Part shown: positions 35,321 through 47,200 of the stretch, piece after piece
How the letters are laid out: each line of letters starts with the position of its first letter
Position numbering within the stretch: position 1 is the first letter of the stretch
Origin: Siphonodentalium dalli
Lineage: Eukaryota > Mollusca > Scaphopoda > Gadilida > Siphonodentaliidae
Length of the DNA: 64,000 nt
NCBI GenBank assembly: GCA_032622095.1
Contig: CP136063.1
Span: 143,175,950 to 143,239,949 of the forward strand
Direction of reading: 5' to 3'
The notes under the pieces: generated by a model
Databases searched by the model: none
What the model saw: only the letters and a program-made list of their open reading frames with translations
What the model was told of the DNA's origin: nothing
Program-made: the position numbers and the translations under genes

Positions 35321-38199
35321 GGGGAATTAGGTTAACCGGCTACTTTTAAGTATATGTGCATAGCTTTAATGTCCTATACAAATTAACGGATGTCTATACT
35401 GCATAGGTGTCATGTCTTCAACTGTCTTGATATTAAGTGAAGATGGAGTTAAGAGAAAATCCAACTCTCTATTTGAAAGTATGTGTAGACTACAATCTTA
35501 GTTTGAGGAACAACTGTTACCATCCCAATGTCTAGCCTTCTCTGCTATACTCTAAGCCGGAGTTCTAATTGAGAAATATTGGTGGTTACCATATCAAAAG
35601 GCAATTCCTGATGCAGATAAGCGTTGGTGTTAATTCTTTTCATGACATCTCATCAGTAGAAATTGTATATAGTGTATCATATAACGTAGCAATACACAAC
35701 TGTTTATTGTGATAGCTATGGTATGGGGATTGTACTAATATATAACATGATTTTTGGCAAACAAGACACAACACATCCTTGTTTATAAAACACAAACAAT
35801 ATAGTAGAATTAAATATATGGCTGCCATTTGGCATTTGTCATTTAGTTGCGCTGTAACATTGAATTAAATGTGTATGGTAACACAATTTGAACATCGTTT
35901 AGCTGAACTTGGCAGGTTTCAATCGTATTGATAATCAAGGCAGATCAAAATAGAATAGACCCCCATATGTGGATAATATATTTGTAAAAGGGGCAGCATC
36001 CCGTATCAAGATTAAAGTGATATATTGTGAATACCATGTTCTGAAATCTGGATGATGATATTCAACAAAATAATCCAACCACTTCCATAGCATATGTGAA
36101 ATCCTTTTGTGAAGTTACTATAAGTTATTGACCTCGCAGGACATGTTTGTTCAGTTGATATGAACATTATTATACAACAGGCTAGATCCCCGACACCAGA
36201 TGAAGTGGTGTGTCTGGTTCTTGGCTTCACTCGTGTTCAGTTAATTGGTGCTAACCACACAAAGTGATTCGCCCAACATACGAAAGGTGTCTTCGTATGA
36301 ACACAGTAATGTGGTATGGATCGTTGATAGCATACATCAAAATGATATCCCATTATGATTTCTATGATTTAGGCATATGAAGATAATGCATTGCGTTTGC
36401 ACATCAGTTCAGCAGAAAAGTAGTTATTGGCAATGGTTATTTGTGCTCCCGGTCCCACTTGGTTAATGATTATTTTGAAGTGTATCGAAATACACAGGAA
36501 CTACGCAACTGCCCTGCATATCCAACCCTGCAGTCTAAATGACGAAAAAATGTGAATGATAACGCAATAGATACGAGCCAAAAATAGACAGGCGATACTT
36601 ATCATATTACTAATTCCCGCGTTTTGACGTAATGTACGACCACGCGGTGGGAAACGGGTGAAGAATCCATTGGTAGTGATGGGTCTTCTTGTGTCATGTC
36701 ATTAGTTTGATTTATTATGTCCAATATACTCTGGAATCCAGGTTCTGAATAGTGAATGACATATTGGGACAACCTAGTCCACTAACTTCTTACAGTCATG
36801 GCAGTGTCGTGTTGATTCTAGTTAGAACGTTATCATGAACCAAAGGAAATGTGGAAATGAAAGAAGCTGAATCAGCACAAGCAACTATGGAGGTGGCCAT
36901 GGTTCACTATAATAATAATGGCACCTTTCAGATCATATTATATAGGCCGATCCATCTATATCCTAATGCCTCAAACTGTTCTAATTCTGTTCGATTAGGA
37001 GTTACCAGATGATGTATCCCATAAATTGTATATATCATTCAAATATAGATCAACGTCAGCAGACATATAAAGGGTCGTGGGGAGGCTATTGTACGAAGAG
37101 CTCCATACATATTCACTTGATAAACAATCCAGTTTGATCATATACACCTTAGTTTAAACATAATTTATTTCATGAACAATACAACAATAAGTATACGGTT
37201 CATCGTGGAACCGATTCGACATCAACTGTGTAGGCTTATTTGATTTCAATTTCGGAAATCATTCTATACTCACCCCACCTAACGAGAGTGTGATTGTCCA
37301 GATACACTTTAGCGCCACTTGTATGTGACAAACTAATTATATACATACATTTAATACAAAAATATGCTAATCTCGCTGTGATACAAGTAAATATATTGCT
37401 TGAGTTCTAGTTCAAATTTGTCACGATCCCATCTTGGTCGACATATTAATGCACCCGTGGAAATGTACCAGTACTTAGTATGAACTGGTGACAAGAAGCC
37501 GTTTAAGCATGAGGCAATCATTAACATTTCTTCCTACACATATGTTTGCCAGAATGGTAGAAGCGGGTGTCTGATCAGTTTGTGCCGATTTTCCATTCCA
37601 ATCACCAAGAGTACCCATATAAGGATTCATTTTACGAAGATTTCTATGGATATTATGTAAGAGAACTTCCGAGAAACTTCGACAGGCTATCCAATCTCGT
37701 GCATGAACCAAGACTATACCGGCGATATACATCTGCCATGGTGAAATTGACAAGATTAAAGTATAGCTATGATATCTGAACAAGGCTCCGGGTGATCTGA
37801 TCTCCTGATTTATATTTTCAATTTCAGGCTTCAAACGCCTGTCACTGTTAGCTACATGTATATGCTGTAATCTGTTTGAGTCTGTCGCTAGACATTTAGT
37901 ATACGAGAAGATATACTCAATCGTTATCGATATCCAAAAACGTATGGCGATCGCATGTATCATTTGAACGCTTGTAACTGACAGTGTATGTGGTAGACAA
38001 CTTCACTATTCTCTCCACATGCCATGTTGCTCTATACTAAAGTATTTATAATTGAATTGAATTTGGCACAAGACCATATACTTAACGCGCATGAACATAT
38101 ATTTCGGTGTTATATAGTGAATGGTATGTTCTCATCGAAAGCCCATGCGTGATAATGATATGCATATGTGTCATTCTTACACGCTGGGATATATTGCGG
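35321..38199. other. no confirmed gene
   Basis: Low-complexity AT-rich sequence with one exon-like segment at 37561-37656 (listed separately) and short open frames. No domain recognised. Confidence 0.35.
37561..37656 (+). CDS. candidate internal exon, unknown protein
   Basis: A 32-codon frame (KRVSDQFVPIFHSN, then YPYKDSFYEDFYGYY) lies between GGTAG and a strong donor GTAAGA, phase 0 at both ends. A minus-strand frame over the same bases is also open, so the coding strand is uncertain. No family recognised and no partner exons assigned. Confidence 0.2.
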
Positions 38200-39110
38200 A
38201 AATATATGTTTTTTGATGTCAAATTAAAATAAAATTGGCGGCCATCTCGATTACAACAAGATATTAATAACTTCAGATTATCTAAATCGGAGTATACATT
38301 CATTTATATATCTAACACCGAGATATCGTTCCACTGTGGTGAACATGTTGTTTGACGTATAAAAAAATATAGTATTTGGCGAATTTTCACGATGAATATT
38401 TGGAAAATAATTGTTATATGAACTCGCCTTTTGAGTCATTGCGGTAAGGCAACTAACATGAATGTCATAACATGGCGATTATTTATTTGGAAGAAGCAAC
38501 TTAGTCTACCACATTCACCTTCTACATGACAGAAACGTAATTGGGTGAAAGAGGGGAAAATTTGCGTATTATCGTATTTTGGAAGCCATCTTGGATTAAT
38601 GTGACAGTTTCTGGATCCAGTTAGATGTAAATAACTTATGTAATGATCCTACGCATTTCCATCACCGATTAATTCTAATTTTCTTTAAGAAAATAGTTAG
38701 AAAATAAAAAAGTATATTTTGGCGAAAATTTATACCACTTCTTTAAAACATCGCATTTGGAGAAGAAACTCAAGGTTATGTTCCAAGTAATGCACTAATG
38801 TGATGCCTAAGTGATTTATTATCAAGATTGAAGAGAAGTATATTCCGTAATCGTCACAAGTTCCATATAATCGGCAATGATGTAGGCGACATGTTTGGAA
38901 AATCAATCAATTTCCCACTTCCGGTCGCCATTTTGGCGGCCATTTTGAATCGAGAGGACATTTTTTATATAAAAATATAACATGGTGTCACACCATACAC
39001 TGCACAAAAAGGTTGTCATATATTTTATATCACAATTATATTTTTATCATGAAATCCAACAATAGCGAACTTAAGAAAATGAGCATGGCGGCCATCTTTG
39101 TGACGTCATC
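38200..39110 (+). repeat. degenerate repeat of about 335-350 bp with YY1-like motifs, part 2
   Basis: GGCGGCCATCT, GGAAGCCATCTTGG, GTCGCCATTTTGGCGGCCAT and GGCGGCCATCTTTG occur near 38236, 38583, 38928 and 39085; the first two intervals are about 347 bp. A GTGACGTCATC element follows at about 39100. TTTTGGCGAA.. tracts repeat in phase with the motif. Confidence 0.55.
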
Positions 39111-41740
39111 AGACCACCCAGTCGCGACATCAGGGGGTCTAACAATTTGTTTTCTGAAGTAGAGACCATATGCTGGCTCATGAACATGGTCTCTATATTT
39201 GTTCATGATTTTCCCAAGGGAGCCCAAAATCGGACATAATCGACTCTACTATAGCCTATATGTGGACATTTGTAAACACATGAAGGAAATAAAATGACAG
39301 TGAACAGATGATGAATCATTCCCGAGATGTAAATTTCATTAACATCAATATCAACACCTCAATGTACACGAGGAACGGTAATGACTATTGATGATAGGGC
39401 TGTAATACAAATTACTAGATTTTTATCCCCAGCTTGACTATTTTTACCCTTTCTCTCTTTCACACAACAGAAAATATTAATGTTGTCTGTTAACTCAATA
39501 ACTTAATTTGAATTAAGATGACGAATGCTGACAATTCTGATTTTAGTTCTTGTAGGCTTCATAAAATAATACCCCCATACTTTGATGACTAGATGCTCAC
39601 TTTTTCCTTGGATAATGTTCAGTTAATATGTTCAACATTGAATCACTGACCAAGCAGGACTCAGATCACATCACTGTCGTGGGATGTATTTGTCGGGCAG
39701 TATGTCATTTTATTTGACAACGCTGTCTATGGCAAACCCGGGGCAAAAAAAGAAGCAACTCTCCCTCATAAATCCAATTTATTTATATGTTTCGCACAGT
39801 AACAGTGATGTTCGGTGACAATCTGAGCAGTTTCAGATTGTCTACATGTGTTTTGTAATTTATTACAATTATAAAGAACAGTTTTATACAATGACCGTGG
39901 TTGTTCATACAACAATTTACATCAAACAGCGAGAGGATGGTTATGCATTTCTGACATAAATTATGTCCATAACGAAAAAAAGTCATTTAGTGTCAACGAA
40001 ACTTAAGGTTTAGACTTTAGACGTCCGTTTTGCCAAAATATCCTGATATTTAAAAATGGATTTTCTCGATATCCGTCTGAAATTTATTTTTCAAATCGAT
40101 ACATGTGATTAATATGACACCAACTTTATGAACCACCAATCAGTTGAAAATTATAGACATATTACATTCCAGTGTGTGATTTACCTTGATTTCTCTGATG
40201 ATTATAAACAATAAATTCAGTGAATTTCAAATTGTGTTACGTATTCACATGCGCTATCGAAATGTATGCGTCATGGGTATAATGGCGGTATTATTAAAAT
40301 TTCTGTTAAATCAGATGTTTATTGTGGAGTATACTAAACATTTTAATCACTTGATTAAATTGGTGTCGTTGCAGGGACTATTTTGTAAAACATTCGAGCG
40401 CAATGCGCTCTCATGTTGTGCACAAAGTCCATGCATCTAATGAATTATTTCACGTTACCAATTCAATCAAGTGATTACTCTCTATATGCTATATACTCTT
40501 ATGACGTGACAAGTAGCAGTTCACTGTTTTCAGATACCAAGAATTTCTGTAAAAAAAACTGCAAGATAGAACTTCACGAACGCGCTTAAAATATCTGTGA
40601 TATAATATATGAAGATTGTGCAAGAAAACTTAATTTTTCTTGAATTAATAAATTGCATAAGAGTTTCATTTAGAAAGACAGCCACTGATAAGTAATTATC
40701 TGTATTATAATGTTCATGTCATGCTTGTTGATCAACGAATTATTGGGCTGAGATGGGTTTTAGGTCGTCCATACTCAAAGCCCAGCTGACCACATAACAA
40801 TACTGTGGCCTATTTCCAGTTGATTATTCTCTGCTTGAGTGGACCAGATTTCATATAAATACTTTGTTCATTGTGCTGAAATATTTGTGGCTGCTTCAAT
40901 TGTATTCGTAATAAATGAGGTTATATCGAGTTATTGAAATGTTAAGTCAACATTATGAGACAAAAGAAGCTACATTTCGATTTTGTATTTAAAAAAAATC
41001 ATTCTAGCAGTCCTTGGTACACACAGAGACAACACAGAAAATTGTTTAACCTCTGAAATGTATTGAGATCAATTGTGGTGTTCTTCTGATAACTTTTCAG
41101 ATTGTACATGGAATGGAGCACGATGACGTGTTAAATTGAAGTGTTTAACATACGATAATACATTAGCCTAACACATTGTAAGTCATTGTATACTCTTATA
41201 TAATGCTGCACCAGCGCAGCTCCCGCCATGAAATGGATAATCTGCATAATGCTACTAGTACTGAACTGAAGAAATATGTTGACTGTTATTTTAAATAAGA
41301 CTGACAAATTGATAAGCTAAAATGTGATGACTAGCAACAGCGAGAAGTTTTTTGGCGCAATTCTCGGAAATGAGCGGGAAATTTTCGAACGCCCGGTTGG
41401 CCACATTACGTGGAAACCCCACACATGTACATGTAAGTGCTAAGACGCACGGTTTCGTCCGGTAACCAAGAAAAAGTATATTTCGCAACAAAAAAAAAAC
41501 AAAGAACATACGAAACCCCTAGCTAATCATCAATGAGTTGTCCCTGGACTTTTTTGATGAATACTAATTTATACGCAGAAGTCTTGAACAACTCTCTGAT
41601 TGGTCGAAATCTAAATACCGTAAATAAATTTCTTTTAACAGTTAAAATATACTGATAACTTGAAATAGGAACATGATATGTATCAGTTACAAATGTGGCC
41701 TTAATCCTTCCTTACTAAAGTGATTATCCCATAAGTTATA
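39111..41740. other. no gene recognised
   Basis: AT-rich unique-looking sequence. I saw no domain, splice-bounded exon chain or repeat family here. Confidence 0.4.
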
Positions 41741-41814
41741 AAAGTATACCCTTGGAATGGTATATTATTCATCTGGAGGAATGTTCAGAAACTATAAGCA
41801 GGCAACTTACTAAC

Positions 41815-42165
41815 AATTCCCATTCCTGTTCATTGGTGGGCATATTCCTATTGAACTACTCCTCAATGTGTTTTAGTAATGAAAGGGCCAAAACTCTAAA
41901 CTGTAGTCACATTGGCAATACTAATTTTCTATTTCTCGTAATTATATTTCGACAAATCCAATTGTCATTACTGACTGACGATTCCTATTCACTTGTGGGC
42001 GTATTCAGATAATACGTTCAACAAACGAAATAACACCCCAATGGGTATTTAAAAATACAAGGGCTAATACTCTAAACTGCAGTCACATTGGGAATACCTA
42101 AGTTTCTATTTCGACATTTGTCTTTCAACAGATCCAAATATTTCAATTTTCACACCTGACTATTG
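41815..42165 (+). repeat. imperfect tandem duplication, period about 175 bp
   Basis: CATTCCTGTTCATTGGTGGGC and CTCTAAACTGTAGTCACATT in the first unit recur as CCTATTCACTTGTGGGC and CTCTAAACTGCAGTCACATT in the second. Confidence 0.75.
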
Positions 42166-42241
42166 TTAAATTCACAAGCTGAATATTTGTTCTAATACTA
42201 AATAACGATAATGCCTTCGTGATAAGTAAGTGTACATGCAT

Positions 42242-42453
42242 CAGTGGAAACTAACCATGACTTTCAATGTTCATGTATATGGAGACTTGGATTTCCGGAG
42301 TTACGGAAAGCATCGTTTTATTTCAAAGTTCAAGGTTGCAGAGTTGATCCGTATCTAACACGAAGGCAATTATTTCACGAATACATGCGAACTGATTGTT
42401 CTTATATCAATGGAACTAGCTGTACACCTGATGATGGAATAGCCACACAGTGA
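42242..42453 (+). CDS. candidate exon, cysteine-containing, unknown
   Basis: After an acceptor-like ACATGCATCAG an open frame gives ETNHDFQCSCIWRLGF, KVQGCRVDPYL, HEYMRTDCSYINGTSC and a stop. It has six cysteines and an N-glycosylation sequon (NGTS), as in an extracellular protein. No family recognised; it could be chance. Confidence 0.22.
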
Positions 42454-42519
42454 GCATATTTGTTTTGTTTTTTCATTTATTTAAATAAATTTTTCTGAAT
42501 CAAAATTTTGAAAAACGAA

Positions 42520-42625
42520 CGCAGTTATAACAACCTCCGCCAGGGTAGCCCGAGTCACCACACCAAGAAATCGGACCGGCAGTCTGGAGAAATATCCGGA
42601 CAGACCGACAGAAATATCTTATCCT
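42520..42625 (+). repeat. dispersed repeat, copy 1
   Basis: GTTATAACA..CCGCCAGGGTA, CGAGTCACCACACC, a TCTGG motif and GGACAGACCGACAG match the copy at 52035-52145 in order. Repeats ending in runs of GACAGAC are common in mollusc-like genomes. Confidence 0.6.
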
Positions 42626-42657
42626 AAGCTTTTCCTAAGCTTGTTATAAATAACTCT

Positions 42658-42681
42658 TTTATATATATATATATATATATA
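42658..42681. repeat. (TA)n microsatellite
   Basis: Uninterrupted TA repeat of about 12 units. Confidence 0.9.
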
Positions 42682-43221
42682 TTTAGTCACGTTTCTTGAC
42701 ATGGTGGAATTCAAAATTTCCGGAAAAATATGATTTGACACCTGCTTAGCATTAATATCAACGTTGTACAACATGCTATGTGAAGCGCGCTATCACGCAT
42801 GCTCGTGAAAGCCCACAACAATGCGAATATATGTACACACTCGTAAACAGCACGGAAAGATAGTGATTTATGTCAGCAAGTAAATCTGTTAAATCTTGCC
42901 TCCTTGCAACGGCACATCGTTCTTTTTACCACAATACTCCTGAGATGTAGGTATTGGAAACAGTTTCAGTTGTCTATGGGCATTCTATATTCGGATATTA
43001 CAAGACAGCTCGTTCAATGGAGAATAAACAGCGCAGCTATCCTGATACATACTCTTTAACAATTAGATGGAATGTTTTCGGCCTACCATTATGTTTTACT
43101 TCCGGTCAGTAATTCCCTCATCGGCATCACACACCGATTGGAAGGAGAGCATTGAATTTGATACTATGACTCAGTTCGATCGCGGACACATGGAAGCATG
43201 GCAGGCCAGTCTTTTCTCTTA

Positions 43222-43553
43222 AACAACCGCACATTATCTGCTTATAATAGAACATGTTTTAGGGCTATAATGTGCTTAGAATCACCTCAGTTTGAGTCGA
43301 TAATGTGCTGAAAGTGAGAATGTTTTAGTCACATTATGGACTCATAATGAGGACATTCTAAGAGGATTATGCGCGATCAATGACATAAAGAAGCCACTTC
43401 ACGACTTTTCAGGTGTAGATTTTTTAACATGTGTTTGCACTGTGGCCCGCTTCATAAAACGAATTAACTGGTATGTGTCCATTTTCTGCTTATTTCAGAA
43501 TAAAATAACCACATTATGTAAATATTTCACATTATAGGTCGATTATGTGCGTA
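43222..43553 (+). mobile_element. palindromic CACATTAT element, copy 1
   Basis: It runs from CCGCACATTATCTGCTTATA to ATTATAGGTCGATTATGTGC, whose ends are loosely complementary. It contains an internal hairpin around GAGTCGATAATGTG and CACATTATGGACTCATAATG. CACATTAT-like octamers recur many times. It aligns in reverse with 47587-48010. It may be a MITE or one end of a larger element. Confidence 0.65.
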
Positions 43554-44278
43554 TTTGTGCGATGATTTGTTGGACAAACTGGAGACGGTATCGTGGCGTT
43601 CTGGAACATATGTCCACTTATTAGACCCCGGGTTATAACCATAAAGCCTAAATTCATAAAAAGCACTTGACTTATTCTGCTTGGAGTGTTAAAAAGTCGC
43701 TGGTGATACACGTACATGTATGCCAATTTACTAACGTATTTGCGCCACACACCATCTTAATTGGTGTGCATGCACCGATATATACATATATTTGGGGCAA
43801 AACGCTTTTCTGTTCCAGAATGAAAAACGATTTCACAAGTCTTACTCTCTGATACTAGCTCATTCCCAAGTATTCTCCCAAATTTTGGACTTTTGTGCAA
43901 AAACAATAACACATTTGTCGTAAAGGCACGCTTCCAGTCCGAATCCATGCACAGTGACTTTCCATTAAAATATTCAATCACAACCAAAAAAGAGCACACC
44001 ACTTTTAATACATCACTTGAACCTCCGTGCACCAATGTGTCTCATTTAAGATAGAGATATAATTTAAAGTGGTACGCTCTCCTTTGTTTGCAACTATATA
44101 AAAGTACTATGGCGAGACGCATGCGTCCGGAATACGCCAATCTCCAGTTGTGATATACGCACTCGACCCAGTTAGTCGTGCCACCAGTTATAACAAAAAC
44201 ATCTGATGCCTCGATGCTTCTGGCAACTGTTTATAGTTGTGGGTAATTTCCAACCAATCGACGTCGACACCGGACGTA

Positions 44279-47200
44279 TTAAGGCGTGGATGGAAGAATC
44301 CACTGAGACGTCATCGCATTCAGATTGCCGGATGAGCGCCGACTCCATAAGGCTGATAGCACCTTATAATGCGGGTGTCGATCCACAACGGAAGATCCAT
44401 TGCAGGAGTTGATAGCATCACGAACGATCACATCGTCATATGTCGCTGGCTGGACCTGGAGGTGAAACGAAAAATGTTTAATGCATTCAATACCACACAC
44501 ATCGTGTGACCGGAATAGTTATGACTAACAGGGCTGTAATATATATAAACTCGTTATTTCCAAAGATTTCGGCATTAGGTCTTCTTCCGAAGACAACTAC
44601 ACATTTTATCTCCTGGACCATATATGTATACTCTTGATGAGGGTACAGTTTTCAGATAACGTATTTTGAGAAATATAACACACTGATTTTTAAAGAAATA
44701 TATACAAATCAGCTGCCTTGACCAACATTTCATATTTGCATTATTTTCGGTTTGTCAATAGGCACATACGATAGCTCTTTGGTATAAACGTTCCTGTCTT
44801 TTAATTAATATATTTGGGATGTCTGTAACGCTTTTGTGCAATCCGATATAGTTAACTAACCGCCCATTTAAAATCTGGAAACAGTTGCACGGTCTATCTT
44901 CCTCAATTAATATGTCCTCTATTTTATTCTCAGGAAGCCGACTGAAATGACGTTCAACACTGGTCCAGCCATCTAAACAAAACCAGAACCATTCAAATGT
45001 CCACCAACATATGTGGAAGAATGAAGTCAGTTCTTGTATATCATTTATTCACATCTAATATCAATGTATAGTCAACAGCAATGTTATGAATCATCTTGGA
45101 TGGATGGAAAGACAGGAACGCCGCTTATTAATTTAGCGGGTGGATGTTGACATCTGCCAATTAGTCTGAAGAGCCGAAACTGATTAATGTCTGGTTTATA
45201 TATACGCTAATGACATAGCAGTCATTAGTGTATCTCTTTGTCTGTACTGACCCATGGGTGAACTGGAAATATTACATAATACTTCCTTCCTTTGTGGTTA
45301 GACTTGCATAACCCATAGGTCGCGGCCTCTTCGAGTATGACCTTGGTAATTTGGTTGGGGTCACTTATAGTTCGATTATATTCCTGTCTCCCCCCATCGG
45401 TTAAGATAGATATGTTTAGTATGTACTATCACGTCCCTTGAATAAGAAGGGGTAGGGGTGATTACTCTACACATATAATAATTTAGCGTCAGTCTAAGCT
45501 AATAACAATGCATACAAAGTGCTACTCTTAACTTATTACGTCATGTATCATGTATTCTCACAAATGTTTTAATAACCCATGGATGAAATGGATTCGCTTA
45601 AAGGATTCGGAATGAGTAACGTGTGGTTTAATCAATACATCATATGCCCTACGCAGATCACACACATTCTTTGACAGATACTGCACTGCATTTATTGGCA
45701 AGAATGGTTGTAAGCTATCTCAATATCAACTAAATTCGCGTTTTATCCATTTGAGCGTGCATGTGTACCCCCGGTCACTAAGCAATAGGCGAAGAGTCAT
45801 TTAATGTATTCAGAGACATAAGCATACAACACCTGATACCATATTAATACCAGAGACCAACGCTAACACGCTAGAGGTATACTTTTCGTCAATCACAACA
45901 TTAAAATGACAAATAACCTCTCAATCGTAATAAAAAAGGTCCTCGTCATCTTCCGTCGCTCATGAGACCACATTTCCTGAGACTCCGTCTAAAATTTACC
46001 GATATAATATACATGTTGTTTATACATGTACCAAACCTCTATACATAATGACACCCCCACACACTGATACACTATTTGACGGTTTAAGCCTATAACTGCG
46101 TCTCAGGTAGCACCATAAGCACCACACATCCAATGTCACAATGCATAACCCTGTGCGTATACTGTAGTATTAAATTCGTAAACATGTTGTTAGCTCTCGA
46201 ATATCTACATCAGAGAAACAATTTGAACAATTTAATGTAATTATATTGACCTGTGGTAGGGACTATGTGTCGCCTTTTAATGTAATTATATTGACCTGTG
46301 ATAGGGACTATGTGTCGCCGTTTGTGTGCAGCAGATCTGCGTGTAACAGAACGATCGTCCACACTAGCCTCGTTCCCGCTGCTCTCAGATTCGGGAGGAA
46401 ATGCGTCACCCACCAACTGCCTTGCGATCTGTCGTGGAAGCAGCTCTAACTGTTGCTGAAAATGTGTTTTTAAAGAATATGTATACATTGACAATCGAAT
46501 TCTACATTTAACTGATTACAACACAATTGGGCTACATGCATCGCAAAATTATATAAATAGGCACTATGCACCGTTGTCATATACCTGCCATTCATTAAAG
46601 ATGAATTGTCTCTTTATATAACAATTTGGAAATAGTTCGTGGGTGATAAAATAATATATATGAATTGAAGACCCGTGTCCGGAAACGCTTCTATCAATTA
46701 ATTCGAATATTTTATTATAAAATGAGATAATTAAGTGGGACACATTTTGTACTATTTTTACAACAGAGCATTCGGGCGATACCATACAGCGATAAAGATC
46801 ATTAGGGTGTCCCGTAGCTATGCCCTAACGACAAATGCCCCAGATTGATTGTATTGTTTTAATACATAGTTATAATGAGTCTAATTAACGTTTATTTGTG
46901 TGAAAAATACACAAGAACATTTCTGGTCTCTGTTAACAGTATACCTGTATAATAGTGGTTGACAGTAACCACTATTGTTCGTTAGATAAACATCCACTAG
47001 TCTTTAGACCAGAAAATATTCGAAATGTTATCAATATTAATCGTTTGAATCATTTCCGGACATGAGTCTTCCATTCATATCTAATATTTTATACACTGGT
47101 AACTATATAACAAATATTAACAAAGATATATATATAGACCACCTTAAAACAGTATTTAGTAAGTGCATGCCTATTCCTATTTTGATATCTGCCAATCGAA

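Noticed and set aside
36857-37012. Short plus-strand frame of 51 codons starting MKEAESAQATMEVAMV
   Set aside because: Protein-like composition but no splice partners, domain or promoter; too short to support.
37475-37963. Minus-strand frame of 162 codons overlapping the candidate exon at 37561
   Set aside because: No domain, and the plus strand has a better donor; neither strand is convincing.
43757-44035. Minus-strand 92-codon frame downstream of the unrecognised gene
   Set aside because: The gene already ends at a stop at 44279, and no splice path in phase was found.
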